Source of the DNA: Echinococcus granulosus
Taxonomy: Eukaryota > Platyhelminthes > Cestoda > Cyclophyllidea > Taeniidae
DNA length: 64,000 nucleotides
Reading direction: 5' to 3'
Assembly (NCBI RefSeq): GCF_000524195.1
Contig: NW_020170395.1
Span: forward strand, 926,886 to 990,885
Below the pieces are notes generated by a model. The model did no database searches and was not told the DNA's origin. It saw only the letters and a program-made list of their open reading frames with translations. Shown piece after piece: positions 27,801-37,100 of this stretch. Numbering within the stretch: position 1 is the first letter of the stretch; each line of letters begins with the position of its first letter. The position numbers were made by a program, and so were the translations under genes.

Positions 27801-27948
27801 CGTCGGTGTCGTGTTGGGCATCCTTCTACTAATCATCATTATTATTATCATGTGGCGGTGCGGTTTCTTCAAACGCAAACGGCTTACGGACGAGGCAGCG
27901 GCGAGTGGTGCGATGGCTAAGGGGGAAAACGGTCACAAACCGGTTTGA
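12363..27948 (+). CDS. Integrin alpha subunit, complete 11-exon gene
   Basis: Cell-surface adhesion receptor subunit that pairs with an integrin beta chain to bind extracellular matrix and link it to the cytoskeleton. The joined coding sequence is 12363-12804, 15171-15452, 18558-18874, 19401-19453, 19513-20026, 20572-20748, 20871-21776, 24415-24729, 25401-25679, 26764-27084, 27538-27948: 4017 nt, 1338 residues plus stop, with every splice phase consistent. The product shows a signal peptide (1-30), a seven-blade FG-GAP propeller (about 31-600) without an inserted I domain, three calcium loops (370-378, 491-499, 577-585), thigh/calf stalk domains, a transmembrane helix (about 1286-1308) and the hallmark GFFKR motif (1311-1315) with a short tail. 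At about 1338 residues it is longer than typical 1000-1150-residue alpha chains because of lineage-specific loops. The start is the first in-frame ATG and is followed at once by the signal peptide. Certain as an integrin alpha; the ligand class is not resolved. Confidence 0.93.
15171..15452 (+). CDS. Integrin alpha exon 2
   Basis: Acceptor TTTATATTTGCAG; the two-base start completes the split codon to read ISLWIGGLVAAASNG, matching the conserved tryptophan-glycine strand of the second propeller blade. GCDPRYLY matches the integrin C-P-hydrophobic disulfide region. The donor AGGTAAAC leaves phase 1. Confidence 0.85.
18558..18874 (+). CDS. Integrin alpha exon 3
   Basis: Acceptor AAATTTAG; the phase-1 join gives ESGDEPGEAYAVLGMPGSY, equivalent to the conserved integrin LLGGPGSYYWQGQ strand, followed by FNLGYAVGLY. 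The donor CGGTAGGC ends in phase 0. Upstream in-frame sequence back to 18401 is open but has no integrin similarity and is taken as intron. Confidence 0.85.
19401..19453 (+). CDS. Integrin alpha exon 4 (53-nt micro-exon)
   Basis: Only 53 nt, too short to stand out as an open frame. It reads IQYISDKWGHIGSFFGY and supplies the conserved GSYFGYS start of the blade whose calcium loop is in the next exon. Acceptor TGATTTTAG, donor AGGTAAGC, phase 2. The join creates SFFGYSIAAADLNGDE, a textbook FG-GAP repeat. Confidence 0.88.
19513..20026 (+). CDS. Integrin alpha exon 5 (two calcium loops)
   Basis: Residues 365-536. Contains the calcium loop DLNGDEIPE followed by IIVGSPYF, and a second, DLDGDGTED, followed by LAISCPF, with RFGHVVLSMG between. 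An acidic, glutamine/proline-rich insertion at about 395-425 separates the two blades and is longer than in most family members. Acceptor CATAG, donor CAGGTAGG, phase 0. Confidence 0.92.
20572..20748 (+). CDS. Integrin alpha exon 6 (last calcium loop)
   Basis: Residues 537-595. Reads FGWSMASKSDVDGNMSPDLV then VGDYESEQ, the last propeller blade with its cation loop DVDGNMSPD; the glycine-asparagine form is slightly unusual for the fifth loop position. Acceptor GATTTCAG, donor CAGGTCAGG (a weaker +3/+4 than its neighbours), phase 0 at both ends. Confidence 0.88.
20871..21776 (+). CDS. Integrin alpha exon 7 (thigh domain)
   Basis: Residues 596-897, the largest exon. It opens with IVTLRSRNLVWL, equivalent to the conserved R-A-R-P-V stretch ending the propeller, then the immunoglobulin-like thigh domain with NPDCGYDDICVPDLNVEV, the conserved cysteine pair before calf-1. 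The stretch ends with an acidic loop (EMEEEDVVGKSDDDITVDGD) not typical of the family. Acceptor TATATTCCAG, donor CCAGTGAGT, phase 0. Confidence 0.9.
23331..23474 (-). repeat. Interspersed repeat copy D (reverse), in integrin intron 7
   Basis: Reverse copy inside the 2.6-kb intron 21777-24414. On the - strand it reads CCGAGACTTCTCTAAAGACG, GTACTCGGACAGAAAATGTA and GGGGCTACTGGCATAACC. No other feature is seen in this intron. Confidence 0.7.
24415..24729 (+). CDS. Integrin alpha exon 8 (calf-1)
   Basis: Residues 898-1002. Starts ITTVVCSLTNPF, equivalent to the family's V-C-D-L-G-N-P-F block, then WEKIRFQLGTL. A proline/glycine/serine-rich insertion (about QPPPGGARTRSLEALNGSQ) precedes the conserved strand with FAYDLKLFADIK. 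Acceptor CTCTACATAG, donor AAGGTGGGT, phase 0 at both ends. Confidence 0.87.
25401..25679 (+). CDS. Integrin alpha exon 9 (calf-1/calf-2 junction)
   Basis: Begins LSSSSVGHTVFD after the acceptor CGCTCTGTAG and contains FEQIFLVSNLGPSPMENIW, matching the family's conserved asparagine-glycine-proline-serine block. The 5' end is secure by phase. The 3' end is uncertain: I use the phase-0 donor GATGTGCGT at 25679/25680. Other GT sites further downstream (for example AAGTGTGTT near 25753) would add up to about 25 residues and use a different acceptor in the next exon. Confidence 0.75.
26764..27084 (+). CDS. Integrin alpha exon 10 (calf-2, cleavage loop)
   Basis: Residues about 1096-1202. GTCYTPESAINPLRL matches the conserved C-x-x-x-x-x-I-N-P-L block. 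An arginine-rich loop (FLHRGRRNTET) looks like a furin-type site, where many alpha chains are cut into heavy and light chains. SCDHPLESLGSPICLH ends at a strong GTAAGC donor. Acceptor GCCTTTCAG, phase 0; tied to the uncertain end of exon 9. Confidence 0.82.
27538..27948 (+). CDS. Integrin alpha exon 11 (transmembrane and tail)
   Basis: Residues 1203-1338. IPCKIDRLGRGDAVRI matches the conserved C-x-V-G-x-L-x-R-x-x-x-A segment near the membrane. A very hydrophobic helix rich in isoleucine follows (IPILPVIVGVVLGILLLIII), then CGFFKRKR, the universal membrane-proximal integrin alpha motif that clasps the beta tail. The last 23 residues are a short charged tail ending HKPV and a TGA stop. Confidence 0.95.
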   Translation: MPCKIDRLGRGDAVRIVFRGWVWADTLFRHKFSDVAIVITATAQIPLYAFGIPVTGNFTITGLTVSQNFVFEGIKMIITQTIPILPVIVGVVLGILLLIIIIIIMWRCGFFKRKRLTDEAAASGAMAKGENGHKPV

Positions 27949-28388
27949 GACGAGACGACTGACTGATCCGCCCACAGTCTCGTGCCTTCTTTCCTTGCTT
28001 GCAACTATTTTTTGGCAGATATAACCACATCTCTCCAATGAGAAGTTAGTGCTGTACAGCCCCAATGCTTATGAAATTTTAACAGTACATATGCATGTAC
28101 CCTCGATGCATACACGCATTTATACGCACATGCGTAGCCCGTGGCCTTCCAACGGCACCCAACCGCAACACACCCTCTCCCCTCGCGATCCATTCTGACA
28201 TCATTTAATATCACTTCTTACATAGGCGATATAGGTGCGTTTATTGTAAAGAGGTTTTAGTGTAATTGTTTTATGATAAACGTTTTAAAGAAAGCAATAT
28301 TCCTTTCTTGATTGAGAGGAGGGCGACTGATAAATATCGTGGACTTATTGGATTGTTTAGTCATGCTTCCCAAACACTAATAACATCA

Positions 28389-28394
28389 AATAAA
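28389..28394 (+). terminator. Candidate poly(A) signal of integrin alpha
   Basis: First AATAAA found downstream of the stop, 441 nt after it. Another lies at 28782-28787. Which one is used cannot be told from sequence alone. Confidence 0.4.
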
Positions 28395-31300
28395 GATACT
28401 CTTCATTTCAATTCTTCTTTTTTAAAGGAGAACCTAACGCTTGCACCAATCCTGTGCGTAGATTCTTGTAGAATGATGAAAAATGAGGCTAATTGGCGAT
28501 GGTAAGGAAGGTATGCGTTGTCGGTTAAAATTCCTCTCCATGAGGACTTGAGACAGCACCATATTGTAGTGCCAGTCATCGCCTTGTCCCATTAAAGCAA
28601 CATTTTGACAGGAATGAAAGCTAGCGCTTGAAGTGTGAGATTACTTGGGTAGGTGTCACTCCAACTTTATTTGATGAAAACGTAGAGAATACAGCCCTAA
28701 AAGAATGGCAGTTGAAAAGTGAATGAGCCTATTTACATTAAAATTAAATGCCAGTTTATTCATTTATTTCAAGGACTTTGCAATAAAGTTGTAGTTTCTT
28801 GACAATACAATTTTTAATGGGAATGAGGTCGGACATTCCAATTCGTGATGTAAAGAAATTGGTTGAATTTTAAACAGCAAGAGAAATGTGAAATATTCTT
28901 AGCCCGAGAATAACCCTACGACAGCCATAAAGCACCCAGTCAACTCTCAACTTACACAATTTCCAATGTTGGAAAAAACTATTTGACATTGCATTCAAAA
29001 ATAAAATTGAACAAATGGTTGCAATAAGTCACACCAGGTTGTTTAATTACGCAAACACAAATCATGCTGGACAATTTTTGGATCAAGCTAAGTGCCGATC
29101 AGAAAACCATTTACTGCATTTGTCAATACTAAAAATAAAAGGAATCAAAACGGCAAAAGCCCTTCATGGGGTTTGGTACATCGTCACTCGTCAGAGGTTA
29201 GATAGTGTCAGTTAAGTGAATAACGGTGCTTGTTTATCCATACTCTGATACGTTTTTCAAACTTAAAAATATACAATAATTGAGACAAAACAACCCAGAC
29301 GTTATTGTGTCAACAAAAGTTGTGTTTTACTATTTGGATAGCGAAATCCTGGTGTTACGTGGACAGGTTTGAGATGGGTAGTGGCGAGATAGGAGGTCCG
29401 TAGGTATAAAAGATGTCCGAAAATAGTAGAACTAGCAATGATTTTAATAATATTTGCTTTAAGGAATTACAAGTCATACAGCTAAATCTAACCATTCTTT
29501 TCCTTGCCTACATATTCACTGATGTTGATGCCCATTAAAAAGTTGGAATTTGTTGTTTAACAATGACAACAAATGTACAATTAGTGCGAATTATTGTTAC
29601 AATGTTATCATTACAAAGCTGGTACTATGTTTCAAGTAGATTGTCTTTTTTTACAAAACTAGGCAAATATTTTGACACTGCAAAACCATTGGTGTCATGG
29701 GGTTCACTGGAAAAGAAGGATCGTTCTAGTACCAACAGTTTTTTATGGAATCCCAAAACAAAACTACATTTCCTGTGTACTGTAGGATCAAATAATGACA
29801 AAGCTATGCAAATGAATCCGAAAGTTCGTTTAAATGAAAAAAGACGCCTCATTAAGAAAGCAGAATTAAAGGAAAAATTTTATTCCTGGGCAAATATTTT
29901 GTAACACAACACGCGTGTCGTGGACACGCTATTGTCCGCAAACTATCGGGAGTGCTTCATTTGACACCATGAGATTGCTTCCGCATCCTTCTAGTCTGAT
30001 AGGGCTTTGCGCAACGTTCGGCTGCAACCTGTCAAAACTATGCTTGGTTTGCGGATAAGCATGAATATTGTCCACGCGAACGCCCCTTTCCCAGTCAAAA
30101 TGACCAGAATAACGCCAATCTGACCCTGTCTAGAAAAACTAATGAGCCCCAAAAAAGAAATCCCATAGTGCCTGCAAATCCCAAGGAAAAGTGTGAATTC
30201 AGTGCAAATGCGGAATATGAAGGCGACAACTCATGTGCAAGCAGTAGAAAATGAAAAACACGCTAGTCAAAGCAAAAATTTGGCGCTTAATGATTACCAT
30301 TTGAGAAACATAAACGATTCCCATAGTTTAGAAATCCGGAATTTGTCAAGCAATTATTTTCAACGACCGTTTGAGCTTGTGGCACACTACTTCTCCAGTA
30401 ATTTTGAAAGTCACCGTTCTTTCGGAAAAAAACATTGCTATTTTGACGGGAGGGATTCTGAACGAGGTGGCAGTTTTGCGTAGTAAGAATTTCTTTTGAA
30501 TTGCAAAAACGTTTTAGCTGCGGAGGTTCAAACGGCAATTCAGGACATGTACCAACAGGAAACATTGATCTTGCGTCACGGTTCTTTGAAAGGTTATAAA
30601 ATTTTACCGGAACTGTAGAAATTACGACCCCAGAAATTCCCCATTTGATTCCAAGAAAGAAATTTTACAAAAGATTTCGTGGAGGATGCCACAAAAGTGA
30701 CTAGAAAGCAATTCCTTAAAATCATAGATGCTTTGAAAGTGCATTACCATCTTGTTGCTTTTAAATAAGCCGAAATATTAGGAGATGAAGTCAAGTGTTG
30801 ACTTCTCAAACTCTTACAAAAACCATTTGGTCGCAAATGAGTTTTTGCCAGAGAACTAGGATTTGCCAATTTCGTTATAATAAAAGTAATCAAAACTTCG
30901 TTTTAAGCTGACGCAAATCCACCACCTGGATTTCAGGCAAAGCTCTTCAGTTGTTTAACATAAATGTACCAGTCACTCTAGTTTTACTGCCCATTTGACT
31001 GCGCGGGTTCATCAGTAGCGGGAAATTGTACCTCCACTGGACAGCCTGACTCTCCGATCATGGCCATGATCTCGCAACCTTTTCCAAACGCAAGCAAAAA
31101 AGTGTGTGATGCTTGTTAACTCTATATAACTCCAAACGCTTGAGTTCCCAGCGGTAATCGTCATTCAAAATTAGAGAAAATGCACTTAATCGCAGATGGG
31201 ATAGAGCCCTTCATTCGTACGCATTAAGCACAGCCTTTAGAGTCATTTTCAGATCCACATAAGTAAGGGACGAGTAAATGCTGCATGTTTTAATCTCTGT

Positions 31301-33854
31301 GGTCAAGAACAAGGCGGACTAGATCAGTATCTTCGAGTGTCGCGCGCTGGGGGCTGCTGGGAACCGGATGAACACGAGGCGCTACTAAGGAGGGGCGAGG
31401 AGGGACAGCAGGTCGGGACGGAGGTTCGCAGACTGCTACGCGCGTGACCCACCTCCGTGTGCTGCATCGGACCGCTCGCTCGTTCAGGCGCTACTGGCTC
31501 CGAGTCGCTGAAGGCTATTAAGCGCAGAACGTGTTAGTGTCGAAGTTGGCAAGTGGGAAAAAAATTGGCTCGTAGATGACTTTTGTCTGCTTCGTCCCTT
31601 TGTTTCTCGATTCTTGTTATCATTTAATTGCAAATAGCTCATTGAATGTCTCAATGGAACTCCCTTGAGATTTAGGTTAGAGCTCTCAAATTAATTGCAC
31701 ACATTACAAAAAAACGCTCAATTTTTTCTTAGACTTGACGACTAAGGGAATAAATTTCCACTTGCAGCATTTCAGGAGAATACCTTTACGCTGGAATTCA
31801 CGATTTGCTACACCGTGGATAAATGATGTAAAAATAGTTCTGTCGCTAAAAGGTTTTCGCCTCAATTTTATGAATACATAAACCGAAACATCATAATGCA
31901 TCCATGCATATTAAACTGCTTTTGGAAGTTACATGTGCATATTTGTAAGCGCTTCTCACAACAACAAACTAAAATATATGAAATTAGTATCACAAAAGTC
32001 ACACCGTTTATCGACACACTGTGTTGTAGAGAATTACAGGCAGAAAAGAAGCTTGAAGGCGACAGTTATCACTCAATTACAATTAATCAACTAATGAACA
32101 GCAAAATTATAAATTTCAAAGTTGTCAGTCAGTTTCTGGAGCAAAATCACTAATTAGGAAGCTTTTTGTCCATAAAACCACTTAGCTCAATTGAAAACTG
32201 CATAATTCAGGCACCAGTAGAAGGCAAATTGCTTGATCAAGCAAGCGGTATAAAAAGTGGCAAATAGGGATGCGCATTATTTTGACAGTGAAGTTCACTG
32301 TATCGTTTTCTGTATAAGGTTTCAATATTGTGTTTGCAAGATTTGCAGGTAGTTATAGTACTAAGACAGCAACCCCGATGCTTCTGGCTGATTTACAATA
32401 AGGTTATAAATAGTAGACCTTAAGAGTCGCTTTATGCAAGTTCGCCTTCGCGGAGCGAAATTTTGGGAAATGAAACAGCACAAGCGAAAAAACTTTGACA
32501 TTTGACATCCTCGTGTCAGTCAAACAATCTTCTGTGACTGAAGAAAAAATTTACAAACGCTTACTAGGCTGAGATGGGCACTTTGTCGAAATCAAACTAG
32601 AAACCTCAAGTCACGAATGTGGACTAGAATTTACTCTTCTGTTCATTTACGGATCCTATAATGAAATGTCAAATAACACCCTTACACTGACTTCACCTTA
32701 TGGTTGACAGTTTTACACCACCTCGATGGCAAAGTTATCATCCCCAAAATTTCCCCAAGAGTTTAAACACATCCTAACATCTTCAATCATATCAGTTAGT
32801 TTACAAAAAGCAAATGTTTACAGCAACTTTTAAACCTGGTTCAAGTTCAACGTGAAGGACTGTAATGCCATTTCTATACAAGCTAACTTCGCCTCACAGC
32901 CCGGTTATGTTTAATGAAGCCTTCAGTTATCACTGCACCCAGCGATGCTAACAAGTGAAGACATGAACGATACGTGGAATCTTCAAATACCTATGAGGCT
33001 GAAACATCAAATCTCCCAAAAGTTAATATGAAAATTGAAGAAGTTGAATAAATGAATAGAAGTAGGAGGCTCATTTGACCTATCCCGGTCGCTATAGCTC
33101 CCTTCAGACTTGTCTCCTTTACGCAACGGCAAATAAGTGAACGAAATTACAAACGGTGCTCGAAACACGTATTTTGGCAGAAGGTTGGCCCATGATTCAC
33201 ACAATAGCGAGCTTCATCCACGGCGTGTGCGCACATATTCTTCCAGTAACTAATATGATGCCCGTTGTTGTTTTACCTGCTGAAGACATGTTGGCAGGCC
33301 AAAAGGTGGTTGTGTGCGTGCACGATTGCGTGTAAAGGACCTTGTTATGGTCATGACGACCGCCTGACCTTTACCGTTGACATGCACGATGATAGTGATA
33401 TGGTGCGAAGGGTGGGGATGCGGGTGGAGGGAAGAAGGTCGGGAGGAGGATGTTCATGACCGGACCTAACCACTACCACACCAAATTAACACGTGGAGAG
33501 TATAGAATCGTACAAGCTCCGGTGATGAGTAATCGACCTCGCCATTTATACACGTGCCCATGTTGCTGGCACCGGGGGGGGGGGGGGAACAGGATATTCT
33601 CCGTACTTGACCTCATTACCGTTAGACGAAAATGGATGTGGGTTCTGTGCCTGATTAACGTAGACTCACAGTCAAAATCACCGCATGTACCACGACTCAA
33701 AGGGAACTGACTGGGAGCAAAATGAGTAGGGGATATTGGATTTTGAGACCATACAATTTCCTCTTTTAAGGAGGAGGAGCAAGAGAGAAAGATGACTATC
33801 CGCCACCTGGCATGCAGCGTACTTGCAAACTTGCAGGTTTACAATTTATATGGC
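28395..33854. other. Intergenic region between convergent genes
   Basis: Mostly AT-rich DNA without recognisable exons. Short open frames near 29563-29904 and 30193-30483 lack motifs. A GC-rich block around 31333-31545 and a run of 14 G at 33574-33587 are the only compositional outliers, and are reported as findings. Confidence 0.55.
31253..31447 (+). other. Unrecognised 64-codon open frame in a GC-rich block
   Basis: After a good acceptor-like CATTTTCAG there is a 64-codon open frame ending at TGA. Its second half (VSRAGGCWEPDEHEALLRRG) lies in a sharply GC-rich block. It matches no family I recognise. It could be a mobile-element remnant, an isolated exon or chance. Confidence 0.15.
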
Positions 33855-33889
33855 TTTATTCATAACGGATGGTTGAAACTTTAAGAAAT

Positions 33890-33895
33890 TTTATT
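33890..33895 (-). terminator. Candidate poly(A) signal of the CCDC170-like gene
   Basis: AATAAA on the - strand, 226 nt downstream of the proposed stop codon at 34121. A second copy lies at 33855-33860. Supports transcription ending here, but is weak evidence alone in AT-rich DNA. Confidence 0.35.
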
Positions 33896-34120
33896 GAAGG
33901 CTTACTGTCAGGTGAATAATTGAAGAGGCAAACAATTGACCAACCCACATATATGCCAGTCAATGAAGTTTAACCAATGCCCAACGGCCGGTTTCGTGAC
34001 CAATTTCGGCTGGTTAAATGACCCTGTATTAAGACTCGTGCCGTGCTAACGTGGACAATAAAATTGCCCATGGTCTACCTTTTTTCTGTCTACTACCACG
34101 GTGTGTCTCATTGGAGCACT

Positions 34121-34188
34121 TCAAAGATAACCCATGGGTAAGGCGGAAGACAATGCCATGGAAGCCGTAGAGGGACGTGCGAAGCGGG
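34121..34188 (-). CDS. CCDC170-like last exon (tentative)
   Basis: The phase-1 join to the previous exon gives ARFARPSTASMALSSALPMG then YL and a TGA stop. The fit of phase, the local rise in GC and nearby AATAAA sites favour it, but the acceptor (CTAGTCGAG) lacks a good pyrimidine tract. The opposite strand also has a plausible start codon and donor here (34134-34203), so the assignment is uncertain. Confidence 0.4.
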
Positions 34189-37100
34189 CTCGACTAGCCA
34201 CCGGTATGCATTTAAGATAAGTTTTCTTCAAAGTAACACCGCCAAAATGTGAGTGACCGGGCCAAAAGTTAACAATTCCCTAAGAGCTGAGTTCTTTCAT
34301 ATCAGAAAAAAAGGAAGAAATTCCTTCGAATAATTTTGGACTGGCGCGAGAAAAGATAAGATATTTATGGTGGAATCATAGCCGCATGAATGAAATTTAT
34401 TAGCAACATCGAATGCGTTTGGGTTCAAAGCAAATATTATTTTAAGTCCCTTTTTTAATGGTCGATGCATTGTGATCTAAAACTACAAGCTCATCCATGT
34501 AGTAGCAGAAAAAATAAAATTTGGCTTCCACGTCTCCAAAAATTTACATGGAGTGCTTTATGGAGTTTTGGAATTACAACAATGAGGCGTGACACTGGAT
34601 CAGGTTTCGGAAGAACAGAATGAAGTCGGAGCAGCTAGGAAATGTGAATGAGTACTCTGGAGAAATATGCCTGCAATGAATTACGATAGTCCTACCATTT
34701 ATCTAATGCAGGAAGCTCCAGTCAATGAGTATACAGTTGCCTACATTGCGCTACAATTTCCTCGTAAGTTAGTGAATCAGGAAAGCGATTTTTCAATGTG
34801 TAGCATTGAACGAATGGGTATTCTCTAAACATTAAAAAACTCATCTATTTGGTTTAAAGATAACTACTTACATTCTAGAGATAGGAAATAGTAAACATAA
34901 GTTCTGGAAAAAATGGCAAAAAGTGGATCTGGACGTTAAATGATTGCACTGCTGAAGTGGTCCTCAGAACTAAGGGTAGACGCTTAAAGTTCTGGCAACA
35001 CCCAGTCACGTTAAAAGACGCGTCATGGAGACATCTACAACGTCACCAAGTACAAGACCAGTGACGCAAAATGTCGAGTAAAAATAAACTGAAATTCAAC
35101 GCAATGCTCTGAAGCCTGGGCAATTGATAAGACGCCCTGAATTTTAACCTAGGCATAGTAAAAAAAAACAAGTACGAAACCAAAGAAAACCCTCTTGACT
35201 CCTGATTGCAATTCCTTCTCCAATTAACCGATGATAAAACACGAATTGCTTTTTCTTTGAAGGCAAATTCAACTTCCATTGATTTCCACTTTACTTCGAA
35301 GCAACTATGACAAATGATCACCGTCAGCAGCAGCAACCGCTACTAATTTTTCTTATCCGAAACTACCCCTAATGGAATGGTGGAACTTTTCATGGCGGCC
35401 TCTTATTGGAGTGAATACGAGAATGGGGGATTTGCGAACAGTTGTGCTAGGGCAGACCCAAGTGTTTCTTGTTAAGAGCGGCTTGGAAACTGGTGTTGTG
35501 AGGATTGTGCAAAACACATGCCATTTGTGCCGGGATACCGGTCTGTTTACTTCACCCCAAGTATAATCGTAATGACATCAAATTAGACCTGTCACCAGTT
35601 GTTAAGACCCTTAATCTGTGGTTTTATACTCAACCAGCTCTGTACACCAAACTGATTATAATATGTCAGTCTAAATTTTTAAAAATCAGATAAGTATATG
35701 AGGAAAGAAAAATGATTGTACTATTGGATATTTGAGTAAACGAAAATCGGGTCTTCTTAACCGGCCTCACCAGTGTCCCCGGGCAAAACATGACTCATTT
35801 GGCGTAAAAAGATATAATTTTATGGCGTGTCTGACTCGACCTTTAGCTCGTAAAGATTGTTCAAGCATGGCTTCTAAATTACCCTTAAGCCAAAGGCACT
35901 TCGACAATTTCACAGGCCTATCACCCACCAGACAGCGAATCACCTAGGACCGTGATCAGTGGACAATCAAATTTAAGTAGTGGCTGCAGCAAAATGAACG
36001 GAAGCAAATCTCAATAACTGACGAAAGCTGTTACTGAAGAGAATCCATGATGCACTGTTAAGAGTGGATAAGGAAGGCTTCTTTTGTAAAGGTCACTTGC
36101 TCATCCTGGATTCTGGGTCCCTTTCTCCATATTCATTCAAGTTATTTCTTAACCAATTCAAACCGACAGAATGGTCTCAGTTCTAGTCAAATGAACATTA
36201 TTGTCGTTGATCTTAAATGATGGTAAACACCGACTTACCATGAGTGGATCCCATGCGTGCACTACAGCCATGGAATGCCCTACGAGGCGAAACGCTGCGA
36301 ACGCAGAGAGAGGTACTTTGGTTGAGAGAGTTGCGTCCGGACTCCTTGAGAAGTCGCTCCACTCCGCGCAGGATGTCCTTATTTGGCTCTGGGAGATCGT
36401 TCACGCGCATTCCAAGCAGACGACCAACTATATCCCGAAAGTCACGCAGCTGGAATGCAACGCATAGAGCTCAATGATCACGCGAAATTCTCACATGGGT
36501 ACTCTGGGTCTCAGAAAAGCATTCACAAGGGTCCAGATATCCTACTGTTCTGATGTGAGACTAAACATCGTTTATTCGTTCAATCATTTCAAATATTAAG
36601 AAATATAGTCATCTCTGGGATTGAAATGTCAGCAACCTGATTCAGTGTTCCACAATCAATTAATTTGCGACACGCGCTTCACCCTAAGCGGATGAAAAAC
36701 CACGTCACACATTTGTGACATTAGGTCCAGATAAGAAAATCGGGATGTCACATATGTGTGACGTTGGTATGAAAGTGTTAAAAAGCACCCTTACTGCAAA
36801 CAATGACTGCGAATAAATCGTAGCACTCCCGAAATTTACTTGTAAAGGCATAAGTTTTGGCAATTTTTCAACTATTTTAGGACCAAATTTCAGTCAGAAC
36901 TCCTTCATTAAGCGACGAGGATTTGCTCAATGAGGATAAAACAATGACACTTTGGCAGAAAACCTTGCATTTGCGCCTAGATTAAGTCAACTCCAGAATG
37001 TTAACTCCAGTGTGCTTGTAAATAAACATAAAACGATTTCCCAATACGAAATAATAGAACTTGCATAGGAAATCAAATCAGTGCACATTCATTTATTACC

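Noticed and set aside
36201..36477. Two + strand open frames over the CCDC170 C-terminal exon
   Set aside because: They are antisense shadows; the - strand gives recognised family sequence with good splice sites.
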